DNA of 62,775 bases from Cryobacterium cryoconiti (GCF_004403065.1 NZ_SOHA01000017.1:1-62775), one strand, 5' to 3'. Positions 6,246 to 15,166 are shown, counted from the stretch's first letter. Made by a program: numbers and translations. The notes: a model not told the origin generated them from the sequence alone.

Positions 6246-7511
6246 GTGGCCACCCTCGCCCTGGCTCTCGACCGGAACACGGAAGACCGCCTGCTGATCG
6301 ACATCATCGAGCAGGGGCATGTAATCGTCGCGCGCGCGGCGACCGCGGCCGAGGTGATCTTGGCCTTGCGGCAGAGCGCTCCGGAGTTTGTGCTCGTCGG
6401 GGCCGGCCGCAGCACGCTCACGGCTGAGCTGATTGCTGCCTGCGATGCGCACGGCGCACGGGTGATCGCGCTCGCCGCCAACGATCAGGAACGGCGGAAC
6501 GCGGCCGACCTCGGGCTGTTCGACGTGGTGGACGCCGCCGCGGCCTGGGCCGAGACCGAGGCGTTGATCAGCAGTGGAGTCGCGATTCCGCTACGGGTCG
6601 GCGACCCCGGGGGAACGTCCGGCGCCAAGCGGCGGGCGAGTGTCATCGCTGTCTGGGGGCCTGCGGGCGCTCCGGGCCGCACCACCCTGGCGATCAACAT
6701 CGCGGCGGAGATCGCCGCCGCCGGGCACACGGTCGCGCTGGCGGACATCGACACCTACAGCGGGTCTGTCGCGCCAACTCTGGGGATGCTCGATGAGGCA
6801 CCCGGCTTCGCCGCCGCGTGCCGGCTGGCGGGTTCGGGCAGCCTCACCCGGCCGGAATTCGAGCGCATCGCGCAGCGCTACAACTCACCACAGGGCGCTT
6901 TCTGGGTACTCACCGGCATCGGGCGCCCGTCGCGCTGGCCCGAGCTTTCCGCCGATCGGGTGACGCGCACCATCGACGCGCTCCGCAACTGGGTCGACTA
7001 CGTCGTGCTCGACACCGGCTTCAACCTCGAGAGCGATGAGGAGATCTCCAGTGACCTCTTCGCGCCGCGCCGCAACGCGGCCACCCTCACCGCACTCGGC
7101 TGCGCCGACCATGTGGTCGCCTGCGGGCTGGCCGACCCGGTCGGCATGGCCCGGTTCCTTCGTGCCTGGGTGGACCTGGCTGACGTGGTCACGACCGACC
7201 AGGTCAGCGTCGTCATGAACCGGGTTCGCACCAGCGCCGTCGGGCTCGACCCGAACGGGCAGGTCGTGTCGGCGCTGCGACGCTTCGGCGGGATCGAGTC
7301 GCCGATCCTGGTGCCTCAGGACCAGCAGGCGACGGATGCTGCGGTCGTCGCCGGGCGCACACTGCGGGACACGGCACCGAAGTCGCCGGCGCGCATCAGC
7401 ATCCGTCGCTTCGTTCGCACCGAACTGCTGCCGGTGCCGGCCCCGGCGGCCGGGCGCCGTCGGAAGGAATCGAGATGGCGCCGGCCCGTCGTCGACCCCC
7501 TGGCAACCTGA
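6246..7511 (+). CDS. CpaE-like (ParA/MinD superfamily) protein with altered P-loop
   Basis: 421 residues. Residues about 1-110 form a receiver-like N-terminal domain. Residues about 128-390 form a ParA/MinD-type P-loop fold with a Walker B-like Val-Val-Leu-Asp-Thr and an Asp-Ile-Asp-Thr-Tyr motif. The P-loop (residues 138-147) reads Gly-Pro-Ala-Gly-Ala-Pro-Gly-Arg-Thr-Thr. Both lysines of the ParA signature (KGGxGKT) are replaced: the first by Ala, and the catalytic one by Arg145. Canonical hydrolysis is therefore doubtful, though nucleotide binding could remain. The C-terminus is basic. CpaE relatives position secretion or pilus machinery. Here the only likely partner is the SAF protein upstream. 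The start GTG follows a GGAG site overlapping the previous stop. Confidence 0.8.
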   Translation: MATLALALDRNTEDRLLIDIIEQGHVIVARAATAAEVILALRQSAPEFVLVGAGRSTLTAELIAACDAHGARVIALAANDQERRNAADLGLFDVVDAAAAWAETEALISSGVAIPLRVGDPGGTSGAKRRASVIAVWGPAGAPGRTTLAINIAAEIAAAGHTVALADIDTYSGSVAPTLGMLDEAPGFAAACRLAGSGSLTRPEFERIAQRYNSPQGAFWVLTGIGRPSRWPELSADRVTRTIDALRNWVDYVVLDTGFNLESDEEISSDLFAPRRNAATLTALGCADHVVACGLADPVGMARFLRAWVDLADVVTTDQVSVVMNRVRTSAVGLDPNGQVVSALRRFGGIESPILVPQDQQATDAAVVAGRTLRDTAPKSPARISIRRFVRTELLPVPAPAAGRRRKESRWRRPVVDPLAT

Positions 7512-7528
7512 GACGCAGATCTACGGCC

Positions 7529-9226
7529 TCACTCCTGAAGCGGGATCACCTCTACCCGGTCACCGGGGCCGGTGACCACCAGCACGCGTTTGCCGGTCAC
7601 CCCCTGGAGAGCCTGGCCGAGCTGGTCCGCCGACACCGATGATCCTGCCGCGTCGGAGCGCCGCAGTACGGAAACGGATGCGCCGGTCACCTCGTGGATC
7701 GACTGGATGAGGGGTTGCGGTTCCGCATCGGTGACCAGGATCACCCGGGCGATGGTGCGTGCCGGCTGGGGAGCCTCACCGAGGGTGGAACGGTCGCGGC
7801 GCCAGACGGCGAAGTGGTAGCCGGCGGCCAGGCCGGTGGCCACCAGCAGCCCCAGCGGGGCCCGCACCCGATCGACCAGGCTGCCGCCGGTGACGTCGGC
7901 CAGGGCGAATTCGAACAGACGGTAACCGATCACGAGAAGCGTCACGATAGCCACGACAGCGCTCACGCCGAACACCAGAATGAGGTACACGCGTCGGCCG
8001 GTGGAGCGGACCTCCGCCGGTTCGACGGGCAGGGCCGGTCGCCACGCCGCCCACCAGACCGGACCGCCGACCACCAGCGCGCTGATCCCGCCGAGTAGCA
8101 GGGTGCGGGTGTCCGACCCGGCGAGCGGCGCGATGGTCGCGGCGAGGATCGCATTGACGACGACACCCAGCCCGGATGCCGCGGCGACCAGTCCCAAGCC
8201 GGAGGTCACCAGCTTCGAGGCCAGCTTCGTGGCCTCCGACCGGCGCCGTACGAGGGTGCGGTGGTACCGCCAGACCAGTGCGCCAATGGTCGCGGCGGAG
8301 AGACCGAAACCCAGGAGATCAAGGAGATCGTTGATCGGGTCGGTGCGGTCGACGGCCAGCCGGAGGAGCACGAACAACACGGTTCCGGACCCGACCAGAG
8401 TCAGAACGGCCGCCCCGGCGACACCGACGGCCACAAGCGCCAGTTCGGCGAGGCCGCCGCGGATGTCGCGAGCCGCGCCCCGAATCCAGTGCCACCACCA
8501 GATCAGGCTGCCGCCACCGCACCAGATGAGTGCCTGAAAGGTCAACGTCCACCATGGCTCGCCCAGAGTGAGGCTCGAGGCGAGGGCGTCGAGAGCGGCA
8601 TCGAGAAGAGAGCTGAGGGCCGCGACGGCGCCGCCGACCGCGATCACGAGACCGAAGACAGTGGCGAGCACCGGGGCGACGCTGCGGAGTTGGGTCGGGC
8701 TCTTCTGCGGGTGCCGGGACATCCAGAGGTGCCAGACCCAGACCCCGGCCCAAACCACTCCGGTGGCGATGAGGCGGGGTTGCCAGTCGTCGCGCACGAG
8801 CACAGCCGCCGCGGTGAGCAGGGAGACCGAGAAGGTGACGAGCGAGACGGTGTACATGGCGGCCAGGTAGAGCCCCCAGGCGATCGACGATCGTTCCGTG
8901 CTGTCCATCCGCCGCCACAGCACCCACCAGAGCACCGCGGCGAAAGGACCGGCGATCAGGGTGAAGGCGAGTGAGCGGGCGAGCCCGGTCACGTCACCGG
9001 AGACGAGTTCGTTGCCGGAGTCGAGGAGGCGCCCGAGCAGACCGCTCAGCCCGATGGCCGCGATCACGACCAGAGCGAAGAGCAGAATGAACACGATCAC
9101 CCGGCGCGCCGTGGGCTGGGCTGTGCCCTCCCCGTGCGGGGAGGACCTGCGCACGGCGACCACGATCCCGGCGATGCCCGCTCCGATCACCATAACGGCG
9201 ACCAGCAGCACGACGCTGACCATCAC
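7529..9226 (-). CDS. DUF5671 multi-pass membrane protein
   Basis: A 565-residue integral membrane protein with roughly fifteen hydrophobic helices arranged as about four repeats of a four-helix unit. Each unit carries the DUF5671 pattern of a long loop, then helix and Trp-Arg/Tyr-His at the membrane edge. The last about 75 residues form a soluble domain (residues about 490-565) with alternating Val/Leu strands. The function of the family is unknown. The GTG at 9226 or the ATG at 9223 overlaps the stop of the upstream gene, so translation is coupled. It converges on the CpaE-like gene with a 17-bp gap. Confidence 0.75.
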   Translation of the reverse strand: MMVSVVLLVAVMVIGAGIAGIVVAVRRSSPHGEGTAQPTARRVIVFILLFALVVIAAIGLSGLLGRLLDSGNELVSGDVTGLARSLAFTLIAGPFAAVLWWVLWRRMDSTERSSIAWGLYLAAMYTVSLVTFSVSLLTAAAVLVRDDWQPRLIATGVVWAGVWVWHLWMSRHPQKSPTQLRSVAPVLATVFGLVIAVGGAVAALSSLLDAALDALASSLTLGEPWWTLTFQALIWCGGGSLIWWWHWIRGAARDIRGGLAELALVAVGVAGAAVLTLVGSGTVLFVLLRLAVDRTDPINDLLDLLGFGLSAATIGALVWRYHRTLVRRRSEATKLASKLVTSGLGLVAAASGLGVVVNAILAATIAPLAGSDTRTLLLGGISALVVGGPVWWAAWRPALPVEPAEVRSTGRRVYLILVFGVSAVVAIVTLLVIGYRLFEFALADVTGGSLVDRVRAPLGLLVATGLAAGYHFAVWRRDRSTLGEAPQPARTIARVILVTDAEPQPLIQSIHEVTGASVSVLRRSDAAGSSVSADQLGQALQGVTGKRVLVVTGPGDRVEVIPLQE

Positions 9227-9687
9227 GAGCCCGACTTCGGGTTCGGGCAGATGGCGAGCTCATAGGGAGCGTCGTCGATCAGCCAGATGCCGTTGTCGGT
9301 CACCAGGTCGAAGACGCCCTCGGTCTCATATTCGTCGGCGCCGAAGGGGCCGCTGCCGTAGGAGGTGATGATGGACACCTTCACGTCTGCGGACTCGGCC
9401 CGCTCGGTCGTCGAGATGAGGGTGACCCGGATGTTGTCGGTCGGCCCCCGATCGAAGTCCTCGCAGTCCGCGAACGCGCCCGCGGTGAGGTACTCGCCCG
9501 CTGCCTGCTCATCGCCGTCGATGACGGCGGCGGAATACGCCTGGACGACGCCTTCCGGGGTGCCCGCATCCAGTTGCTCGGGTTCTCCGGCGGTGAAGAC
9601 GACGACCAGGGCGATGACGACCAGGGCCCCGATCACGGACAGGAGGACAACCAGCGTCCGATCGGGCTTTCCGCTTACTGTGCTCAT
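9223..9687 (-). CDS. Membrane-anchored exported protein, unknown function
   Basis: A 154-residue protein with one N-terminal transmembrane helix (about residues 12-32) and an extracytoplasmic domain of about 115 residues. The fold pattern (helix with Gly-Val-Val-Gln-Ala-Tyr-Ser-Ala-Ala-Val, then Asp-Gly-Asp, then alternating strands) is that of NTF2-like/DUF4878-type domains. There is no lipobox, so it is anchored by the helix rather than lipidated. The ATG at 9687 is preferred over an upstream extension because the anchor starts there. It is translationally coupled to the DUF5671 gene, which suggests that the two proteins act together. Confidence 0.7.
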   Translation of the reverse strand: MSTVSGKPDRTLVVLLSVIGALVVIALVVVFTAGEPEQLDAGTPEGVVQAYSAAVIDGDEQAAGEYLTAGAFADCEDFDRGPTDNIRVTLISTTERAESADVKVSIITSYGSGPFGADEYETEGVFDLVTDNGIWLIDDAPYELAICPNPKSGS

Positions 9688-9751
9688 CTGCTCAGCATGG
9701 CCCAATCCGTGAGACGGCACCACAAGGACGGTGGCGCGCGTCCGGGGGACC

Positions 9752-9757
9752 TAGGCT
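9752..9757 (+). promoter_or_regulatory. -10 element TAGGCT, leaderless pdtaS
   Basis: TAGGCT ends 6 nt before the GTG at 9764, supporting a leaderless transcript and that start. Confidence 0.6.
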
Positions 9758-9763
9758 ATTGCT

Positions 9764-11257
9764 GTGTCGACGCTCAGTAATCTCGTACTTGCCCAGGGCC
9801 GCAGCAGCGCTGAGGATGTGGACTGGCTCCACATGCTCGTCGCGGATGGCCAGCTCCTGGCCGACCTCGCTTTCGCCGACATCGTCGTGTGGGTGCCCAG
9901 CAGCACCGGTAGCTTCGTGGCCGTGGCCCACGCGCGTCCCTCGAGTGCCGCGACACTGTTCTACCGGGACTTCGTCGGTCAGACCATCAAGGTCGAATGG
10001 CGCCAGCAGGTTACCGAGGCCTACGAGACGGCGAAGATCGTCGACACCACGGCCCCCGACTGGTATGAGGAGACCCCCACCCGGGTGCGGGCCATCCCGG
10101 TGCGGCGGCGGCTCAGCTCCACCGGCTCGAAAATCTCGGACACCCCGGTCGCGGTGCTCACCCGGCACACCAACCTGAGCGAGGCACGCACGCCGAGCCG
10201 CCAGGAACTCACCTTCAACGACTGCGCCAACGACCTCTTCGCCATGATCGCGTCCGGCGACTTCCCCGATCTGGGCGCACCCACCGGCCCGCGGCGCGGT
10301 GCCCCGCGCGCCTCGGACGGGCTCATCCGGCTCGACGTCGACGGCGTCACCACCTTCGCCAGCCCGAACGCCCTGTCCGCCTTCAACCGGATGGGATTCG
10401 CCGACGAACTCGAGGGTGAGTCACTGGCCGAGGTGACCACCAGCCTGCTCACCGGGACGGCGGTCGTCGACGAGACCCTGCCGCTCGTGGTCACGGGCCG
10501 GGCGCCGTGGCGCACCGACGTCGAGGCGCGAGGGGTCACAGTCTCGCTGCGCGCCATCCCGATTCGTAATCGGGGCGAACGGATCGGGGCCATCGTGCTC
10601 TGCCGGGACGTCACGGAGTTGCGGCACCAGGAGCGTGAGCTGATCACGAAGGATGCCACCATCCGCGAGATTCACCACCGGGTGAAGAACAACCTGCAGA
10701 CGGTCGCCTCCCTGCTGCGGATCCAGGCTCGCCGCACGCACTCCGACACCGCCCGGGAGGCCCTCAACCAGGCCATGCGGCGCGTGGCCGCCATCGCCGT
10801 CGTGCACGACACGCTGTCCGAGGGGCTCAGTCAGAAGGTGGACTTCGACGTGGTCTTCGACCGTGTGCTGCTGCTGATCATGGAGGTGGCGAGCGCTCAC
10901 AACACCACCGCGCATCCGAAATCATCCGGCAGTTTCGGGATCCTGCCCAGCTCCTACGCAACGCCGCTCGCCCTCGCTCTGACCGAGCTTGTGACCAACG
11001 CCGTCGAGCACGGTCTGGCCGGACGCGAGGGGGAGGTGTCGATCGAGGCCGAGCGCAACGAGGAGACCCTCACTGTGCGTGTGCGCGACAACGGCACCGG
11101 CCTTCCGGAGGGCAAGGTCGGGTCAGGTCTGGGAACCCAGATCGTGCGCACCCTGATCCAGGGTGAACTCAGCGGCAGCATCGACTGGCACACCATGATG
11201 GGCAGCGGCACCGAAGTGACGATCGAGATCCCGCTGCGCTACATGCGCGAGGCGTAG
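9764..11257 (+). CDS. pdtaS: Sensor histidine kinase of the PdtaS family
   Basis: A soluble 497-residue histidine kinase. Residues about 1-150 form a GAF domain and about 190-300 a PAS domain. A HisKA_2 dimerisation motif follows, Glu-Ile-His-His-Arg-Val-Lys-Asn-Asn-Leu-Gln, with the phosphoacceptor at His304/305. The HATPase domain has the N-box Glu-Leu-Val-Thr-Asn-Ala-Val-Glu-His-Gly and Asp-Asn-Gly-Thr-Gly-Leu. In Mycobacterium the homologue phosphorylates the RNA-binding antiterminator PdtaR, and the gene is next to whiB1, as here. There are no membrane segments. A strong hairpin terminator separates it from the convergent whiB1. Confidence 0.9.
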   Translation: MSTLSNLVLAQGRSSAEDVDWLHMLVADGQLLADLAFADIVVWVPSSTGSFVAVAHARPSSAATLFYRDFVGQTIKVEWRQQVTEAYETAKIVDTTAPDWYEETPTRVRAIPVRRRLSSTGSKISDTPVAVLTRHTNLSEARTPSRQELTFNDCANDLFAMIASGDFPDLGAPTGPRRGAPRASDGLIRLDVDGVTTFASPNALSAFNRMGFADELEGESLAEVTTSLLTGTAVVDETLPLVVTGRAPWRTDVEARGVTVSLRAIPIRNRGERIGAIVLCRDVTELRHQERELITKDATIREIHHRVKNNLQTVASLLRIQARRTHSDTAREALNQAMRRVAAIAVVHDTLSEGLSQKVDFDVVFDRVLLLIMEVASAHNTTAHPKSSGSFGILPSSYATPLALALTELVTNAVEHGLAGREGEVSIEAERNEETLTVRVRDNGTGLPEGKVGSGLGTQIVRTLIQGELSGSIDWHTMMGSGTEVTIEIPLRYMREA

Positions 11258-11292
11258 CCGGCCGCTGGTCCTCAATACCCCGAGACACGGAA

Positions 11293-11318
11293 AAGGCCCG
11301 GCTGGTCGGCCGGGCCTT
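11293..11318. terminator. Bidirectional hairpin terminator between pdtaS and whiB1
   Basis: A perfect 10-bp stem (AAGGCCCGGC / GCCGGGCCTT) with a 6-nt loop. It lies between the convergent ends of pdtaS and whiB1, with A/T ends on both sides of the stem. Confidence 0.8.
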
Positions 11319-11340
11319 GACGTTCGTGGTGGTCGCTGCG

Positions 11341-11589
11341 TTACGAAGCGCGCCGGGCCCGAGCCGCGCGACGCTTGAGGGCGCGCCGCTCGTCTTCACT
11401 CAGGCCTCCCCAGACGCCGGAGTCCTGTCCGGTCTCGAGGGCGTACTGCAGACACACCTCGGTGACGTTGCAGCGGGCGCAGACGGACTTCGCCTTCTCG
11501 ATCTGGTCCACAGCGGGGCCAGTGTTGCCCACCGGGAAGAAGAGTTCCGGGTCAGCGGTGAGGCAGGCAGCTTTGTCGCGCCAGTCCAT
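11341..11589 (-). CDS. whiB1: WhiB1-type iron-sulfur transcription factor
   Basis: An 82-residue WhiB protein. The four cluster ligands are Cys9, Cys37, Cys40 and Cys46 (CxxC between 37 and 40), the same spacing as mycobacterial WhiB1. The Gly-Val-Trp-Gly-Gly turn follows at 58-62, and the tail is Arg/Ala-rich and basic for DNA contact. WhiB1 binds a [4Fe-4S] cluster that reacts with nitric oxide, and it contacts the primary sigma factor. The ATG at 11589 is set by the family N-terminus (Met-Asp-Trp-Arg) and an AAGGAG site. Synteny with pdtaS supports the subfamily. A TTGACT-N17-TATTTG promoter candidate lies about 140 bp upstream. Confidence 0.93.
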   Translation of the reverse strand: MDWRDKAACLTADPELFFPVGNTGPAVDQIEKAKSVCARCNVTEVCLQYALETGQDSGVWGGLSEDERRALKRRAARARRAS

Positions 11590-11772
11590 AGAGATGCTCC
11601 TTGATTGCGGGGATGCCTGGCCGATTGGCCGAAGATGAGAGGCTGCCGGTTGCAGGAAGGGTAGTGGATCTACTCGTTCAGATCGACTCACGTCCCTGTG
11701 AGCGTCAACCGGGCCTCAAATATGGTCGCATAATGGTGGAGTCAAATCAATAGTTTTGAATGGGATATCTCT

Positions 11773-12225
11773 GTGAATGCACGGTCAGACCACAGCGGCA
11801 ACGACGAAGACGCCCGCGCCACGGTGCGCCGGCCGCGGGCCCTGCTGCTCCTCGCGACGATTTTATTCGCGGAGGCAGGCCTCCTTTGGGCCGCAGTCGT
11901 GTGGCTCATTCTGGAGTTGCTGACCGAGACCCCGACCTCGCTGGCCAGTGCGGTCGCCATTCTCGTGCTGGTGCTCATCGCCGCAAGCTGGGTGACTGCC
12001 ATCGCGATCAACTCGCTGCGGCGCCGGTCCTGGATCCGGGGCGCCGCCGTCACCTGGCAGCTGGTGCAGATCGCGGTCGCCGTCGGATCCTTCCAGGGGC
12101 TCTACGCCCGGCCTGACCTGGGCTGGGCGTTGTTGCTGCCCTCGGTCGTGGTGCTCGTGCTCCTGTTCCAGCGCCCGGTCATCGCCGAGACGTCGACCCC
12201 TGAGGTGCCCGGCTCGCCGCGGTAA
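11773..12225 (+). CDS. Four-helix membrane protein, unknown
   Basis: A 150-residue integral membrane protein with four hydrophobic segments (about residues 23-48, 57-80, 92-110 and 117-135) separated by short basic loops, and a Pro/Ser C-terminus. Small proteins of this kind are common in Microbacteriaceae near whiB, but I cannot assign a function. The start is GTG at 11773. No clear ribosome-binding site is seen. It converges on bcp with a 26-bp gap. Confidence 0.7.
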   Translation: MNARSDHSGNDEDARATVRRPRALLLLATILFAEAGLLWAAVVWLILELLTETPTSLASAVAILVLVLIAASWVTAIAINSLRRRSWIRGAAVTWQLVQIAVAVGSFQGLYARPDLGWALLLPSVVVLVLLFQRPVIAETSTPEVPGSPR

Positions 12226-12251
12226 CGGAGCGCCGGGCGACGGCACGAATA

Positions 12252-12731
12252 TCAGGCCGGCAGGCCGAGCTTCTTGCGCAGGCTCGCGACATGGCCGGTT
12301 GCCTTCACGTTGTAGAGGGCAAGCTCGATCCGGCCGGACTCGTCGATCACGAAGGTGGAGCGCAGCACGCCCGTGACGGTCTTGCCGTAGAGGTTCTTCT
12401 CGCCCCAGGCGCCGTAGGCCGTGTGCACCGCGAGGTCGGTGTCGCTGAGCAGCGGGAAGGACAGGTGCTCGGTCTCCTGGAACTTCTTCAACGTGGCCGG
12501 GGAATCCTTGGAGATCCCGAGCACCTGGTAACCGGCCGAGGCCAGTGAGCCGAGGTTGTCGCGAAAGTCACAGGCCTGCTTCGTGCAGCCGGGCGTCATC
12601 GCGGCCGGATAGAAGTAGACGACGACCTTCGAGCCCGCACAGGAGGCCAGCGAAACGGTGTTGCCGTCCTGGTCGGTCAGGGTGAACTGGGGGGCCTGGT
12701 CGCCGGCTGTGAGCCGCGTGGAATCCGTCAT
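12252..12731 (-). CDS. bcp: Thioredoxin-dependent thiol peroxidase (BCP/PrxQ)
   Basis: A 159-residue peroxiredoxin of the BCP/PrxQ class, which reduces hydrogen peroxide and organic hydroperoxides. The motif Met-Thr-Pro-Gly-Cys-Thr-Lys-Gln-Ala-Cys-Asp-Phe-Arg-Asp holds the peroxidatic Cys49 and the resolving Cys54, a five-residue spacing diagnostic of PrxQ. Length is normal for the family, and the protein is cytosolic. The ATG at 12731 lies exactly 6 nt after TAGCGT, so it is probably leaderless. It is followed on the opposite strand by the small membrane protein, and upstream lies rsgA's tail. Confidence 0.93.
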   Translation of the reverse strand: MTDSTRLTAGDQAPQFTLTDQDGNTVSLASCAGSKVVVYFYPAAMTPGCTKQACDFRDNLGSLASAGYQVLGISKDSPATLKKFQETEHLSFPLLSDTDLAVHTAYGAWGEKNLYGKTVTGVLRSTFVIDESGRIELALYNVKATGHVASLRKKLGLPA

Positions 12732-12737
12732 GCTCCC

Positions 12738-12743
12738 ACGCTA
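12738..12743 (-). promoter_or_regulatory. -10 element TAGCGT, leaderless bcp
   Basis: On the minus strand TAGCGT ends 6 nt before the ATG of bcp at 12731. Confidence 0.55.
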
Positions 12744-12761
12744 CCGGCCCGCCCTCAGGCG

Positions 12762-13811
12762 CTAGTGCGTGGGGGCGGCCGCGAAGGTGGCGAGGAGACG
12801 CTGCAGAGAATCGAGGCGCACCTTGCCGGTCTCGCCGAGTTTGCCGGCCGCGACAGCCTCATTGATCGCGCAATCGGGCGAGTTCGGCAGGTGGGTGCAG
12901 CCGCGCGGGCACTTCAGGGCGATCAGGGCCAGGTCCGTGAACGCCTTCAGGATGTTGTCGGTGTTGATGTGACCGAGACCGAAGGAGCGAACGCCGGGGG
13001 TGTCGATGACCCAGCCGCGGCCGGCATCCGTCTGCAGACGCAGGGAGATGGTCGACGACGAGGTATGCCGTCCGCGCCCGGTCACCGTGTTGACGACGCC
13101 CACGGCACGATGGGCGTCGGGCACGAGCGCATTGACCAGGGTGGACTTGCCGACGCCGGAGTGGCCGACGAAGACCGTGTCGTGCCCGACCAGGGCTTCG
13201 GAGATCTCCGCCAGCGGCATGGCATCGTCGCGGCTCTGGAAAACGGGCAGGTCGAGGCCGGCGAAGTTGTGCAGGAACGCGGCCGGGTCGGCCAGGTCCG
13301 TCTTGGTGATGCAGAGGATGGGCGTCACGCCCGCGTCGTAGGCGGCGACGAGGTACCGGTCGACGAGGCGGATGCGCGGCTCCGGGTTGGCAGCGGCCAC
13401 CACGATCAGCATCTGGTCGGCGTTGGCGACGATCACGCGCTCGACGGCGTCGGTGTCGTCCGCGCTGCGGCGGAGCAGCGTCGTGCGGGGCACGATGCGC
13501 ACGATGCGGGCGAGACTGCCTGCCGCCCCGGTCGTGTCGCCGACGATGTCGACGTTGTCGCCCGTGACGACGGCCTGCTTGCGCAGCTCGCTCGCCCGGG
13601 CGGCGGTCACCCGGCGCTCGGCGGGCAGGTTCTCGTCGAGCATGACCGTGTACCGGCCGCGGTCGACCGACAGGATGCGCCCGGTCAGCGCGTTCTCGTG
13701 GTCGGGACGGGTCTTGGTGCGCGGTTTGCTGCCCTTGCGGCCCGGCCGCACGCGCACGCTCGACTCGTCGAACTCGGGCTCATCGTCGTCGGCGCTCGCC
13801 CACCAGGTCAC
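12762..13811 (-). CDS. rsgA: Ribosome small-subunit-dependent GTPase A
   Basis: A 349-residue circularly permuted GTPase that matures the 30S subunit. An N-terminal OB-fold (about 40-110) precedes the permuted G motifs: G4 Thr-Lys-Thr-Asp at 169-172, G1 Gly-His-Ser-Gly-Val-Gly-Lys-Ser-Thr at 216-224, and G3 Asp-Thr-Pro-Gly at 270-273. The C-terminal zinc knuckle uses Cys301, Cys305, His307 and Cys314. The GTG at 13811 overlaps the stop codon of aroA (GTGA), so the two are translationally coupled. The frame is open upstream inside aroA, but that part is an antisense-frame shadow. Pairing of rsgA with aroA is standard in actinobacteria. Confidence 0.95.
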   Translation of the reverse strand: MTWWASADDDEPEFDESSVRVRPGRKGSKPRTKTRPDHENALTGRILSVDRGRYTVMLDENLPAERRVTAARASELRKQAVVTGDNVDIVGDTTGAAGSLARIVRIVPRTTLLRRSADDTDAVERVIVANADQMLIVVAAANPEPRIRLVDRYLVAAYDAGVTPILCITKTDLADPAAFLHNFAGLDLPVFQSRDDAMPLAEISEALVGHDTVFVGHSGVGKSTLVNALVPDAHRAVGVVNTVTGRGRHTSSSTISLRLQTDAGRGWVIDTPGVRSFGLGHINTDNILKAFTDLALIALKCPRGCTHLPNSPDCAINEAVAAGKLGETGKVRLDSLQRLLATFAAAPTH

Positions 13812-15166
13812 GACCGAACCCCGGAGACGAGGGTCTGCCAGAGGTCCGTGAACTGGGGGAGGGTCTTCGCCGTCGTGCCGATGTTCTCGATCTGCACGCC
13901 GGGAACGCGCAGGCCGATCAGCGCCCCGGCGGTGGCCATGCGGTGGTCGTCGTAGGTGTTCCACGGCCCGCCCTGCAACGGCTGCGGGTCGATCTGCAGC
14001 CCGTCGGGTAGCTCGGTGACGGCGCCGCCGAGCCGGTTGATCTCGGTGGCCAGCGCGGCCAGTCGGTCGGTCTCGTGGTGGCGGATGTGCCCGATCCCCG
14101 TGATCGTGCTGGGCGTGTCGGCCAGGGCGGCCAGGGCCACGAGGGTGGGAGCGAGCTCCCCGCCGGTGGACAGGTCGAGCTGCACACCACGGATGCTGCC
14201 CGTGCCGGTGACCGTGAGCCGGTCGCCCTCCCGAGAGACCTCGGCGCCGAACAGCGGCAGCAGGTCGGCGAGGTCGGCGCCGACCTGGGTGGTGGCGGCC
14301 GGCCAGCCGGTGATGGTGACGCTGCCGCCGGCGACGAGCGCCGCGGCGAGGAACGGCGCTGCGTTCGACAGGTCGGGCTCGATGTCGATATCGGCCCCGT
14401 TGATGCGTCCGGGAGCCACGACCCACTCGCCCACGGCGGGGCTGTGCACCGTGACGCCGCGGCGGGCGAGGGTGGCGATGGTCATCTCGATATGCGGCAG
14501 GCTCGGCAGACGCTCGCCCGAATGGCGGAGGTGGAGGCCCTGCTCGAAACTCGGCGCGGCCAGCAGCAGGCCGGAGACGAACTGGCTCGAGGCGGAGGCA
14601 TCGATGGTGATCTCACCGCCGGTCAGAGCGCCCGTGCCGTGCACGGTGAAGGGCAGGGCACCGCGACCGTCGTCGTTGATGTCGGCGCCGAGGGCCCGCA
14701 GGGACGAGATGGTCGTACCCATCGGGCGTCGGCGGGCGCCGGCGTCACCGTCGAAAGTGGTGGGCCCGAGGCCGAGCGCGGCGACCGGCGGCAGGAAACG
14801 CATCACAGTGCCGGCCAGCCCGCAGTCGATGGTCGTCGACCCGACCAACTCGCCGGGGATGACCTGCAGGTCGGGACCGAATTCGCCGTCGCCGTCGACC
14901 TCGTCGACGACACAGCCCAGCTGGCGCAGTGCGGCCACCATCAGATCGGTGTCGCGGGAGTGCAGCGGGGCCCGGAGCAGCGACGGATGCGTGGCGAGGG
15001 CGCTGAGGACGAGCTCCCGGTTGGTCAGCGACTTCGACCCCGGCAAGGACAGCGACGCGGAGAGGGGGCCGGACGCCGTGGGCGCGGGCCACCGGGCATC
15101 CGTCACCTCGGGCGACGTGTCGCCATAGGGATCGAACTCAGGCTTGGAATATCTCGAGATCAACAT
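13808..15166 (-). CDS. aroA: 3-phosphoshikimate 1-carboxyvinyltransferase (EPSP synthase)
   Basis: A 452-residue enzyme of the shikimate pathway that joins shikimate 3-phosphate and phosphoenolpyruvate. The substrate-binding Gly-Ser-Lys-Ser motif is at 43-46 with Arg50. The Gly-Leu-Ala-Gly-Thr-Val-Met-Arg-Phe loop corresponds to the family PEP-binding loop, and the C-terminal Tyr-Asp-Asp-His-Arg motif is present. Length fits the family with a short N-terminal extension. The first bases of the gene overlap the SigR-type promoter that drives sigH in the opposite direction, so sigH activation could interfere with aroA transcription. Confidence 0.95.
   Translation of the reverse strand: MLISRYSKPEFDPYGDTSPEVTDARWPAPTASGPLSASLSLPGSKSLTNRELVLSALATHPSLLRAPLHSRDTDLMVAALRQLGCVVDEVDGDGEFGPDLQVIPGELVGSTTIDCGLAGTVMRFLPPVAALGLGPTTFDGDAGARRRPMGTTISSLRALGADINDDGRGALPFTVHGTGALTGGEITIDASASSQFVSGLLLAAPSFEQGLHLRHSGERLPSLPHIEMTIATLARRGVTVHSPAVGEWVVAPGRINGADIDIEPDLSNAAPFLAAALVAGGSVTITGWPAATTQVGADLADLLPLFGAEVSREGDRLTVTGTGSIRGVQLDLSTGGELAPTLVALAALADTPSTITGIGHIRHHETDRLAALATEINRLGGAVTELPDGLQIDPQPLQGGPWNTYDDHRMATAGALIGLRVPGVQIENIGTTAKTLPQFTDLWQTLVSGVRS

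Noticed and set aside
11687..11702. CTCAC-N6-GTGAG palindrome upstream of whiB1 as a CRP site
   Set aside because: The half-sites are in the order TCAC...GTGA, the reverse of the CRP consensus TGTGA-N6-TCACA, so it is not called a CRP box.
12765..13955. Long plus-strand frame (396 aa) opposite rsgA
   Set aside because: It mirrors rsgA codons in a GC-rich antisense frame, is full of Arg/Gly/Val low-complexity sequence, and has no family features or ribosome-binding site.
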